This document shows positions 48,601 through 57,568 of a stretch of 64,000 nucleotides of DNA, piece by piece. The first letter of the stretch is position 1. Each line of letters opens with the position of its first letter. The stretch spans positions 5,021,001-5,085,000 of the forward strand of contig JAGTTD010000011.1 of NCBI GenBank assembly GCA_018398585.1, read 5' to 3'. This stretch comes from Simmondsia chinensis. Its lineage: Eukaryota; Streptophyta; Magnoliopsida; Caryophyllales; Simmondsiaceae. Both the position numbers and the translations under genes were made by a program. The notes beneath the pieces are model-generated. The model was not told where the DNA came from and searched no databases. It saw nothing but the letters and a program-made list of their open reading frames with translations.

Positions 48601-48823
48601 TGATCTTGATTGCCCTATTACCATCAACCTCTAAAGTAGAACCAGAAGCAAAAACGCCAGAACATACTCTCTTGACTTCATCCATTCGATCATAATTGTG
48701 AGTTTTATAAACATCAATCTGGGTTTCAACATCTTCATCCATAGAATAAGAACTTATAGGACTAATCAACAAGAACATCAATAACCCATTAATTTTCCAA
48801 ACCCACAAAGTACCCATACTCAA
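45614..48823 (-). CDS. DUF2921-family membrane protein, 1069 aa
   Basis: This is the only intact host gene seen: one uninterrupted exon. Residues 1-27 form a hydrophobic signal peptide (GLLMFLLI). A long lumenal or extracellular region follows (about 28-735) with many N-x-S/T sites. It holds repeated phrases typical of DUF2921: ERVLCLLGNTML (193-204), GLWKSSRGQLCMIGC (420-434) and GLYDPHVGKMYMIGC (642-656). About seven membrane segments follow near 743-763, 772-791, 824-841, 864-886, 918-939, 949-967 and 995-1011, then a short basic-to-acidic tail. The Arabidopsis FLY1/FLY2 ubiquitin ligases combine a related region with a C-terminal RING; here no RING Cys/His cluster follows the last helix. 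The biochemical role is unknown to me; a secretory-pathway or membrane location is inferred. The first ATG puts the signal peptide right at the N-terminus. Confidence 0.93.
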   Translation of the reverse strand: MSMGTLWVWKINGLLMFLLISPISSYSMDEDVETQIDVYKTHNYDRMDEVKRVCSGVFASGSTLEVDGNRAIKIKKELSFVNGDWQQQKSSAPLMPFDNKLPSRSFDYTGYALNSSMSPYKFATFGVTDVKMLRRSKRTLGVNAFLHMAVTLDPPLVVRPDKWGPLFQMWEGHSQLLIHFQGIYTESRKNGGERVLCLLGNTMLPSRNPDLAKPWEWTKEQGSDLYQVPLLQDDQILLVLRYPKVTTLTRRAVLGEMRSLNPKTNPKYFDIVHITSQLSSSAYQFSSEKIVSKACDPYPYADNLVNGGIEIYKGHDFCTMLQKIKVGQAFSVVSNWRCKGTNKFCSKLGPFASDDQIRATNGGFKDVRILLQHVRCEATKVENSTLAKVSFVLRTASSREVQFIESRRSGLGNTTLSAEGLWKSSRGQLCMIGCVGIVDTEGKGCDSRICFYTPLSFSIRQRSILFGSVSSISSENPSYFPLSLEMPLLSTHDLWDRYKFAHPYYNYSKIDHAGAILEKDEPFSFRTVIRESLLTFPKLQESEYYNVSLLLLAEDLAIHVSAVPDPIPSSWPLRTDVQLEVLSLGPMFGREWFEHVNATVYNESPYRTKTEYTEKQLLLNVSAQLILEGNAKRNFSMLFLEGLYDPHVGKMYMIGCRDVRGSWKILHESMDLEAGLDCYIEVVVSYPPTTARWLVNPTAKISISSQRTEDDPLYFQPIKLKTLPILYRSQREDIISRRGVEGILRILTLSVSIACILSQVLYIRNIKDSVSYMSLVMLGIQVIGYSLPLVTGTEAFFKRNNSESISTPSYNLEQNQWIHVMEYTVKLLLLVCVILTLRLFQNVWKSRTRLLTQTSLDPLRMPSDKLVLFITLTLHVVGYISVLIFHYLNTTQIPIRGEKYVDSWGNSYTSRMWVTLMEAYIGLVLDLFLLSQVLGNIIWQIDSKPLRNLYYIGITIVRVLPHVYDYIKDPILNPYFSEEYEFVNPKMDFYSKFGDIALSVLALLLAAIVYTQQKWNYKTLSSVLARGRHRILPFRVRAYERLPTQSFEAELASSVKGNGAVHEEVNDGE

Positions 48824-48868
48824 TCACTTAGATACTTGATCTCAAATTTCACCAAATCAACAATAAAT

Positions 48869-49189
48869 CTTGTAACCCCAGATGATCAAACAGTATCATT
48901 ACCAAACACATTCCACATACATAAACTTACCAATTTTCTCAGAAGCCACAACAACAAAAACTCAGTGCACCGTAGAGGCTCCCACAACAACGGGCCAAAC
49001 AAGAGGGTCTCAGATAAAATATATGCAGCCTTACCCCGCTGCCTCACTAATTTTTCTCAGAAACCCAATAATAAAAACCCCAACTTTCAATTATCCAATT
49101 GATACTTATACGATTTCCAGCATCAAGTTGCCAAATTTAATACAACTGAATGAATTATAGAGAGGGAAACGATGAATTAGAACACTGAC
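48869..49189 (-). other. Possible 5'UTR intron of the DUF2921 gene
   Basis: On the minus strand, ctcttcag/gtcagtg at 49189 fits a plant donor site, and ggttacaag ending at 48869 fits an acceptor, 45 bp before the start codon. The interval is T-rich in the sense direction, as plant introns are. A 104-bp RTE tail lies inside. There is no transcript evidence, so the leader might equally be unspliced. Confidence 0.35.
48948..49051 (-). mobile_element. 104-bp RTE-tail insertion in host gene leader
   Basis: On the minus strand it reads gcggggtaaggctgc, then gtgggagcctc, then ggtgcactgagttttt and a (GTT)n tail, the same layout as the RTE 3' end at 40352. Target duplication: ttttctcagaagcc (48934-48947) and ttttctcagaaacc (49052-49065), 13 of 14 matching. 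It is oriented with the host gene, between its putative promoter and start codon. Confidence 0.75.
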
Positions 49190-49328
49190 CTGAAGAGGGT
49201 ACTGTTATGAGATCTTTCTAGTCCATGAATCTTAGTTGAATCAGTAAAATTAAAGAGTTAAATTTCACAGAAATGGCAGAAAAAATAAAACTTTGCTCTT
49301 TTGGGTTTTCTTTCCCTTTTTTTTTTTT

Positions 49329-49348
49329 GGGGGGGGGGGGGGGGGGGG
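49329..49348 (+). repeat. Homopolymer G tract (20 G)
   Basis: Twenty consecutive G on the plus strand, preceded by a T-run. It lies about 500 bp upstream of the host gene's start codon, on the side of its promoter or leader. Confidence 0.9.
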
Positions 49349-49483
49349 CGCTTTTTAGCAGGAGTGAAGTGGAAGCAATGGGGAGTTTGGTGAGATCTGG
49401 CGCTGTCGGAAATTAGCACTGGAAGATGACCAAGTGGGTTGACTTTTACTGTTTGAGCGACACTACTATTTGGTAACATAAGG

Positions 49484-50574
49484 GAATTTTTTATCAAATT
49501 GACACACTTTAAAAAAAATTTATCAAAATAATACAGTTTTAAAAATATTTATCAAATTGGCACACTTTACTGTAACAATATTAACGTTCGCCGTTTTAAA
49601 CGGCGTACGTTGATAAAATTTTTTTTTTTTTTCAAATGGAAACGGCGTCCCCCCATCCAATCTTTTTTTTTTTTAATTTTAATATTATTAATATTTTTTA
49701 TTTTTAAAAATAGGTTAGATATGGGTACTCAAAATTTTTTTAAGTACTTTTACTTCTTTATAATGTGTGTCAACACATAAATTATGTATGTCGACACACA
49801 CTTAACGTACTCAAAATTACTACTTAAGTACTCAAAATTCTTTTAGGTACTCTTATTTTCTTATGGTGTGTCAACACATAAATTATGCGTGTCGACACAC
49901 ACTTAACGTACTCAAAATTATCACAAATACTCAAAATCACTATCCAATTACTCGAGGTTTTTTTTTTTTTTTGTTACTCTTATTTTTTTTATAGTGTGTG
50001 TCGACATATAAATTATGTGTGTTGACACACATTTCACGTACTCAAATTCACCACCAATGTACTTAAAATCACTACGTAAATACTTAAAATTCTTTTAGGT
50101 ATTCATATGTCTTTATGGTGTGTGTCGGCACATATTTAACGTACTCAAATTCACCACCAATGTACTTAAAATCACTATCTAAGTACTCAAAATTCTTTTA
50201 GTTACTCTTATATTGGTGCTGAATTTGAGTACGTTAAATGTATGTTAACACATATTATAAAAAAAAAGAGTACATAAAAGAATTTTGAGTACTTAAATAT
50301 TAATTTTAAATACCCTTATTTAATCCATCTAAAAAAAAAATAATATTAATAATATTAAAATTAAAAAAAATAAAAAAGATTGGATGGAGGGACGCCATTT
50401 CGAACGGCGTCCCCCCATTTGAAAAAAAAAAAAATTTTTTTTATCAACGTACGCCGTTTTAAACGGCATGCGTTGATACTGCTACAGTAAAGTATGCCAA
50501 TTTAGTAAATATTTTTAAAACTGTGCCATTTTGGTAAATTTTTTTCGAAAGTGTACCAGTTTGGTAATTTATTC
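49484..50574. mobile_element. Mutator-like foldback element 2, with internal tandem repeats
   Basis: The ends are gaattttttatcaaattgac and, inverted, gaataaattaccaaactgg. The 9-bp target duplication aacataagg is perfect (49475-49483 and 50575-50583). Each arm has three A-rich tetherlike repeats, then ctttactgtaac or the complement of gctacagtaaag, then the palindrome cgccgttttaaacggcg. This order matches foldback 1 at 11666. The centre (about 49730-50250) holds roughly four copies of a 100-120 bp unit containing tactcaaaattcttttaggtac and tgtgtcgacacac-type palindromes. No transposase is present. Its nearer end is about 660 bp upstream of the host start codon. Confidence 0.85.
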
Positions 50575-50734
50575 AACATAAGGGCGGAAATTGGTATTTT
50601 TTTAGTAATCACTTATAAATAATAAAAGATATATTAAATAATTTAAAAGTTATAATTTTATTTTGATTATAATAATTTTATTCTAATAATAATATAATGA
50701 TATACGTATCAAATAAATTTATCTAACAATGTTT

Positions 50735-51212
50735 TTTTATGAAAAATTATCTAAATTTTAGATGCGATTTTAAAAGATTACTTAAATATTATAATTCTCA
50801 AGATGCAGTTTTGAAAACCACCTAATTTTATATACGGTTTAAAAAAATTACATAACTTTTCTAATATTTTGATGTCACATCTTAATACGAAGCCATTAAC
50901 ATCCGTTAGTTTTTGCTGATATGCCATTCTGAAAAAGAAAAACATAAAATAATTTTTAAAAATTGGAATTTACATTTAAACATTTTTTAAATATTTTAAA
51001 TATTTAATGAACTTTTTTAAATATTTCAAAAAATTGTAAATATTTTGCAAAATAATTTATAATTTTAAAATTTATTTTATAAAATATCATGTTAGTAAAA
51101 ATTAATGAGTGTTAGCGGTGTCATATTGAGGTGTGAAATTGAAAAATTAAAAAATCTAGGTGGTCAATTGAAACCACACCTAAATATTAGGTGGTTTTAG
51201 TAAAAAAAAACT
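50735..51212. mobile_element. Possible inverted-repeat element
   Basis: The left part (aaaaccacctaattttata, then gatgtcacatcttaa, then aacatccgttagttttt) is complementary in order to the right part (aatgagtgttagcgg, then tcatattgaggtgtgaaat, then aatattaggtggtttt). The arms are about 150 bp or more, with an AT-rich centre. The ends and target duplication are not resolved. Confidence 0.45.
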
Positions 51213-51539
51213 ATATCTAATAATACAAAAACATAAATATATTTTATATATAATAAAAGTGTATTAGTTTATGATAAATTTAGAGAAACTCACTTAGGTA
51301 TTCTAATATTTGAGCGTTTATTATCTAGGTGTTGTAATATTTCAATACATATAATAAGATACCATGTGATTTGAATATTTTGTCACCTAGGTATATTATG
51401 TCAAAATTTGATGAATTTTAGTAAAAATCTAACCAATTTTATGTTGATGTATTTTCAAAATATTTAATGAATAATGTGTTAAATGTTTTTTTAATGTGTG
51501 TATAAATATGTTTAAGATTGTCCTATTTTAAATTCTAAG

Positions 51540-52169
51540 TGTTGAAGGCTTGTTAGGGATGTGTGTCGATACATAGGCCATGTGTCGACACACAATCCTA
51601 CAGAACCGAGGAAAGGCATCTGTGTGTCGACACACATGGCCCGTTTATCTACACCCAGGCTTTACAAAAGCACAGGAAAGGCTCTGTGTGTCGACACAAG
51701 ATCTATGTGTCGGCACATAGGCTTACAGTAACATGTGTGTTGAAGTGTGTGTTAACACAGCTTTATAGTGAGCTGTGTGTCCACATACAGCTTCAACACA
51801 CAAGACAATTTCGACAGTTTTAGCATAGTTTTTTCCCGATATATATATTTGTGACTTGAATTGAATCATAAGACAGAGGGAAAAAGAAATTGCAAAAATA
51901 GAACTTTGTATGTTCAAGTGTTCTTGTGATCTTGTGTTCAAGTAAGAGTTTGTTAAAACATCAATCTCTCTACATCCCACTCAATCTCTCCCTTCATATT
52001 TGGGAGTTGTTGTATCCCCGAGGATATTTCGTATACCAAAATAAACCTTAAGGAAAGTGAATACACGGCTTCAACACCTGAGATGTTTTGGTTACCCGGT
52101 TGCAACGATTTTGCAAGTATTTGAAGATTTGTACCAACAATCTTAAGGTTTAAATTATGGTTTTGGGAT
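51540..52169 (+). repeat. 5' LTR and leader of copia element
   Basis: This lies directly upstream of the copia gag start at 52170. It is packed with palindromes of the tgtgtcgacaca type (about 51563-51790) and has a TATA-like run (cgatatatatattt, about 51838). The start tgtt at 51540 or 51551 is plausible, but the end is not defined, because no standard primer site is visible and the 3' LTR lies outside the window. Confidence 0.5.
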
Positions 52170-53010
52170 ATGGCTTCATCACTTCGAGAAATGACAGCAA
52201 ATTTCGTGAAGTTGGACCAATTTGATGGTGGAAATTTCCGCCGATGGCAGAGGAAGATGCACTTCCTCATTACGACTTTGAATGTGGTGTATGTGTTAAA
52301 TACACCATTCCCCTCGCCCGCTTTTGAGGAGGAGGAGACTTTGGTTGAGCAGAGGGCCAGATTGAAGTGGAAGAATGACGACTACATCTGTAAAGGGCAC
52401 ATCTTGAACAGTATGACTGACGCCCTGTTTGACATCTACTCAAACGTGCCAACTGCTAAGGAACTATGGGATGCTCTCGAGGCATGCTACATGGCAGAGG
52501 ATACAACAAGCAAAAAGTTCCTGGTTAGTCAATTTAATAACTATAAAATGGTAGACAATCGTCCTCTTAGGGAGCAATTCCATGAAATCGAATGAATCTT
52601 GAATAATTTTAAATAACATAACATGAACATGGACGATACGATAATTTTTTCATCCTTGATAGAAAAACGTCCGCCTTCGTGGAAAGACGCTAAGAAAAGT
52701 CTCAAACATAAGAAAAAATATATGTTAATGGAGGATTTGGCTAACCCTTTGCGTATTGAGAAAGGCTACAGGGTACAAGATGATAACAAGGACTGCCCCG
52801 GTGATGTTGGGAAAATCAACATCACAGAAGAAGGCCAGTCAAGCAAGGGACCCAAGAGAACCGGACACATCTAAAAGAAGAAAGATGACAAGAGGCCGAA
52901 AATGGTCTAGTGGGAGTGTCAAAAACTCAATCACCTACGTAGGGACTATAACCGCCTTGAAAACAAGAAAGACAAGGGGTTTGATCATCGCCCCAAAAAT
53001 TCAAACGATA
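52170..53010 (+). pseudogene. copia gag
   Basis: 52170-52595 is a clear capsid N-terminus (KLDQFDGGNFRRWQRKMHF, KELWDALEACYMAEDTTSKK). After a stop it resumes at 52623-52874 (LIEKRPPSWKDAKKSLKHKK). The zinc knuckle near 52895-52965 is decayed (CQKLNHLRRDYNRLENK with missing cysteines). The family is the UBN2-type copia gag. Confidence 0.82.
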
Positions 53011-53015
53011 GGTTC

Positions 53016-53923
53016 GTGGCGATGATATCAGAAGTCAATCTAGTCCAGAGTGATAACTCTTGGTGGGTTGACTCATGGGCCACGAAACATGTGTATAAGG
53101 ACAATGGGTTCTTCATGACATTTGAACCCATGGACAATGGAATTGTGTTGTTCATGGGTAATGGGGCAACTATACCGGTTAAAGGGAAGGAAAAAGTTGA
53201 TTTTCTTTTTACCTCTGGAAAAAACCCTTACTTTAACCGATGTATGTTATGCTTCGTGTCTAGTGGCCTACTAAATCTGTTTGGGTTCAAGTTGGTCTTC
53301 GAGGTCGACAAATTTGAACTGTCGAAAGGGAGAGTCTTTGTTGGCAAAAGGTACTTGTGTAATGGTATGTTTAAGATGAACTTTGATGATAAAGTTGAAA
53401 GTTTTGTTTATATGCTGGACTCATCGTTTTTGTGGCATCATAGATTAAGTCATGCGAATTTTCGTAGATTACATGAAATGATTAATTCTTCATTGATATC
53501 TCACATAGACAAGAATCATGATAAATGCAAAACATGCATGTTAACAAAAATAATGATATTGGCATTTCCTTCGGTGTAAAGAGAGACTAATTTACTTGAT
53601 CTAGTACATAGCGATTTAAGTGATTTCAAGAACATACCGAGTTGAGGTGGAAAGAGATATTTTATAATGTACATTGATGATTGTTCGAGATTTTGTTATG
53701 TGTATCTCATAAATCAAAAAGATAACTCACTAGATAGATTTAAAGCATATAAAGTAGAAACTAAACTACGCTGTGAGACCTTCCTCAAATGCCTTAGGTC
53801 GGAACATGGTGGGGAATACTATGATCCCAAGTATTTCGAAACCAACGGAATTATACATGAGATCACAGCTTTGTATATGCACAACAGAATGGCGTGGCTG
53901 AGAGAAAAAATCACTCTCTAACT
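53016..53923 (+). pseudogene. copia protease and integrase N-terminal part
   Basis: The protease site reads WWVDSWATKHVYKD, where the family has DSGATKHVC, so the catalytic glycine is replaced. The pre-integrase zinc-binding block (LWHHRLSHANFRRL, then CKTCMLTK) is present near 53430-53550. The integrase core starts in 53667-53921 (YIDDCSRFCYVYLI, LRSEHGGEYY) and is cut by the RTE-tail insertion. Confidence 0.8.
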
Positions 53924-54026
53924 ACAATAATAACAACAACAACCCAGTGCCTCAAGGGCTCCCGCACAAGCAGAGTCAGGGGGGTAGATGTACGCAGCGT
54001 TCCCCCTTCTGAGGGCTGCCCAGAAG
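53924..54026 (-). mobile_element. 103-bp RTE-tail insertion in copia integrase
   Basis: On the minus strand it reads gggggaacgctgcgtacatc, then gcgggagcccttgaggcactggg, then a (TTG)n/(TTATTG) tail. A perfect 11-bp target duplication, actctctaact, lies at 53913-53923 and 54027-54037. It is almost the same length as the copy in the host gene leader. Confidence 0.85.
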
Positions 54027-54081
54027 ACTCTCTAACTGAAATGGTTAATTCAATGTTATCCTATTCCGATCTCAATGATGG

Positions 54082-54559
54082 TGTTACGCTCGGGCTTGAA
54101 GCACGAACGTAAACTAAGTAAAATGCGGATAGATTGAGAGTATGAGATGAGAAAGAAGGGAAATTAAGATGAGAAAGTAGAGTTTTAGAGTTAGATGAGA
54201 CAAAGAAGGGAAAGGGGATGAGAAAGAAGAGTTTAATCTCAATTGGAGATAGTTTTCAGATATTTTCATTGAATGCCTGAACATTACAGCTGAACGATTT
54301 ATTTAAGCAAAACATCAAGCTATTACATTGTATCTAGGCTAACTACTTAGAAGCATCTAGAATTACTAACAATTATTTGAATTATTATTGTTTTGGCGCC
54401 AACATAACAGTAACTAACAGCAGCCCAGCAGCACGCAGCAGCAGAACAACAGCAGCAGAACAGGGTTGTTTTAACAGAATTTCAAGCAACCACATTCTAA
54501 CTGATTTTCCCGCCCAAATGCCAATTTAAATCCATGCCTCGGATTCTCGGGTTATAACA
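54082..54559 (-). repeat. 3' LTR of gag-only gypsy element
   Basis: It is paired with 57095-57568 and starts directly after gatgg. It contains a cagcagcag-rich stretch (about 54418-54462) and gttttggcgccaac. Confidence 0.9.
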
Positions 54560-54619
54560 TTCCCTTCCCCTTGAAAACATTCTTGTCCTCAAGAATGAAA
54601 GAGAATGAGACTTTGAGGA

Positions 54620-56720
54620 TCACTTGTTGTGGAAATTGCCCTTTAGAAACTGGAGGGCTTTGGACTTTGACAATTTCTTGAACACGTTCCTTCCTTCCTT
54701 GCTTCGAACCGTGATGTCAACCTCTTCTTCACTACTGGTATCCCAAACTGATCCATCAACATCAGTAGCACTTTCATCGCTTTTGATTTGCTCTTCAATA
54801 TCAACTCCCCTAGCTGCCATGAGAGATTTAGGATTGCACTTATGACCAGGTACATAAGGCTGATGGCACTTAAAATAGCGGGGTCGAGGCTCCTTCTCGA
54901 AGTTTCGTGGATCTTTACGTTCATCTCCCCCTTTTTGTTCAATCCCCTTGTAATAATGTTGGAAGTTTTCCTCCTGATGCCTTGGTCGATCAAGGGATGT
55001 GAAATCAGTGGCCTCAACCAACTTTGCCTTTGCAAAAGCTTGAGACAAGGAAGTAGGTTCAAGTGCTTTTACCAAGCTCTTGATTCTAGGCTTTAGTCCA
55101 CTGATGAAGCTTGAGACATAAAAGGACTCAGGGGCTCGAGGGGCAAAAGTAATCAAACTGGCTCGAAGATTTTCAAACTTTGTCATGTAATCCTTCACGG
55201 TTGTGACTTGAGTTAGCTTGTTAAAGCTATCCACTACATCACCCACTTCTTCATCACCATAGCGCTCACATAACTCGGTCATAAACCCGTCCCAAGTAAG
55301 AGTGGGATTGCTCCTCAATAGACTATAGAACCAAACTTCATGATCTCCTTGAAGATAAACTGCAGCCAATTCCACCTTTTGATCATCGGGAATGGTATAA
55401 AAGTGGAAATATCGCTCGCATCTTCTTATCCACGAGAGGTTGCTTCCCATCAAAATTTTCGAGATGAACTCTCGGTTGTCGAAAGCCATTGCGTCCATTA
55501 CCATAAGAGACTTCATTGCTTCAATTAATAACAAATTCATATGCATTTTGCCCCATGTTATATTGTTGTCCTAGATCTGATGTTTGCACATTGTATATGG
55601 CACTCAAGCGAACAGGTTGTGAGCAAGTTGGATCATGAGGAGGATCAAGGTGTCCTGCATTTTCACCATCGGTTCCGGTCTGAACAGCAGGTCCAGGTAG
55701 TCGTCCCGAAAAGTCTGAAGGGTGAGCTTCCTGTCCAAGAGTGAAACCATGCTGCCCGTTAACTTCCAGACCTGCAGAAACATAATTCTGATGCCTGTTG
55801 TGGTTCGGTTGAAGCTGATCTTGAGGATGCATTTGCGTACCAGCTGCAGCCTTACCAACTTGAGGTTCTAACTCCACATTAGGTCGATTTAATCGGCTTG
55901 ATGGCATCAAAGGTACAAAACGAGATGCCACATTTTGATCATCAACTACGCTGCGCAACTCCTTAAGCCTTTCTTCAATGTTCGAAGTTTGTTGGTTCAA
56001 GCGGTTGGTGATTCTTCCCTCCAACAACTGAACTTGCTAATTCATTTGCTCGGTTATCATTCCTTCAACACCTTGCAATGTTTGAGACACAAAACTTTCA
56101 TTGTCTAGATTACTTCATCTAAGAATTGGCCTATTGAACTGCTTTTGAATCTCGGTCATCTTCTCATCAAACATTCGTGCCTGCTGTTCGATTCTACCAA
56201 TGACCATGTCCTCCAATTGCTGCTGCTGTTGCTTGATTTGAGCTGCGATCTTATCATCTACTTGTTGAGAGTGTAAGTTAAACCTTTCAATGAAGGCCTG
56301 CTCTTACTCTTTCAACATGAGACGCATTCGTATATCATTCCTTTGCTTATTTTCCCGCACGGTCTGACTTGTTTCCAGAGCTAATTGATTAACGGTCTGA
56401 TTTGTTTCCAGAACTGATTGATTAATTTGAGCCATTTGCTTCATCAAAGCTGCCAATTGAACACTTAATCCATCGCTATTGCTAGTTTGAGGTTCGCTCT
56501 CCGCATTTCCTCCAACAACTTCAGCATATGACGGATTGGTTGATGCACGGGTTGCCGCAGCACACGTAAGGACTCCTCCAGACCTCACCACAGCACCGGA
56601 TTCCATCTGCACTTCCACCGTGAGCTCATCAGTTCCGAATTTATATCTGAATTGGATTGGATTAATCTCGATCCAATTGCTTCGAGCTGGCAATGCTTGG
56701 TCTGATTGAGCTCTCTGCAC
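54620..56720 (-). pseudogene. Stand-alone gypsy gag (three stops, one frameshift)
   Basis: The minus strand opens at 56720 (MQRAQSDQALPARSN) and runs through a Gln-rich coiled-coil-like region with stops at about 56303, 56118 and 56039. 56027-55521 continues to a frameshift near 55445, inside the conserved FDGKQP-SWIRR region. The frame 55546-54620 carries the capsid core (RRCERYFHFYTI, ELCERYGDEEVGDVVDSFNK, SSFISGLKPRIKSLVKALEP) and a knuckle remnant (FKCHQPYVPGHKC). The C-terminus ends KALQFLKGNFHNK in place of the protease that follows gag in the related element at 60446-61678. Confidence 0.85.
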
Positions 56721-57094
56721 TTGTGCTCTGAAATGTCCAGAAATGCACCTTAATTGGAATTGATCGGTTTGAGCTTAGGCCGTGACCAAAGCTGAACTGA
56801 TCTTGATCAAATGCAGCATTGAAACTTCAGATCTGAACAATGCTGATTTGGATCAATACAATCTCCAAATGTGATCTACAATTTTCAAAAATTTTCAAGA
56901 TCAAATGTTTGAATCAAAATCGGAATTGATCTTGATCAAATTGCCTTGAGCTAATCTGATTTTTTTTTTTTACTGGAACCTACACTTGATCAGCTGGTAC
57001 TGCACTAAATTCAGGTTTCTGAATCTAAATTTTTTTTTAAATTTTCTTTTGTTTACGCACTCGATTGGAAGCCAAACGAGGCTCTGATACCAAT

Positions 57095-57568
57095 TGTTAC
57101 GCTTGGGCTTGAACCACGAACGTAAACTAAGTAAAATGCGGATAGATTGAGAGTATGAGATGAGAAAGAAGGGAAATTAAGATGAGAAAGTAGAGTTTTA
57201 GAGTTAGATGAGAGAAAGAAGGGAAAAGGGGATGAGAAAGAAGAGTTTAATCTCAATTGGAGATAGTTTTCAGATATTTTCATTGAATGCCTGAACATTA
57301 TAGCTGAATGATTTATTTTTGCATCAAGCTATTACATTGTATCTAGACTAACTACTTAGAAGCATCTAGAATTACTAACAATTATTTGAATTATTATTGT
57401 TTTGGCGCCAACATAACAGCAACTAACAGCAGCCTAGCAGCATGCAGCAGCAGAACAACAGTAGCAGAACAGGCTTGTTTTAACAGAATTTCAAGCAGCC
57501 AGATTCTAACTGATTTTCCCGCCCAAATGCCAATTTAAATCCATGCCTCGGATTCTCGGGTTATAACA
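57095..57568 (-). repeat. 5' LTR of gag-only gypsy element
   Basis: Near-identical to 54082-54559. It is followed on the plus strand by gatgg and then by resumed copia integrase sequence. Confidence 0.9.

Larger units (their letters stand above)
54082..57568 (-). mobile_element. Gag-only (TR-GAG-like) gypsy element with intact ends
   Basis: LTRs at 54082-54559 and 57095-57568 begin tgttacgct and end gttataaca, and differ at only a small number of positions by eye. The target duplication gatgg is perfect (54077-54081 and 57569-57573). A perfect primer-site complement, gctctgatacca (57081-57092), adjoins the right LTR, and a purine tract (aaggggaaggg on the minus strand) adjoins the left. The internal 2.5 kb encodes only gag. 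Protease, RT, RNase H and integrase are absent, so it must have moved using enzymes from another element. Confidence 0.88.

Noticed and set aside
46215..48634. Several plus-strand ORFs of 60-85 codons opposite the DUF2921 gene
   Set aside because: They are antisense shadows of a long, clearly coding minus-strand frame and resemble no protein family.
54624..55744. Plus-strand ORFs of 62-102 codons and an overlapping minus-strand ORF of 139 codons
   Set aside because: They are shadows of the stand-alone gypsy gag reading on the minus strand.
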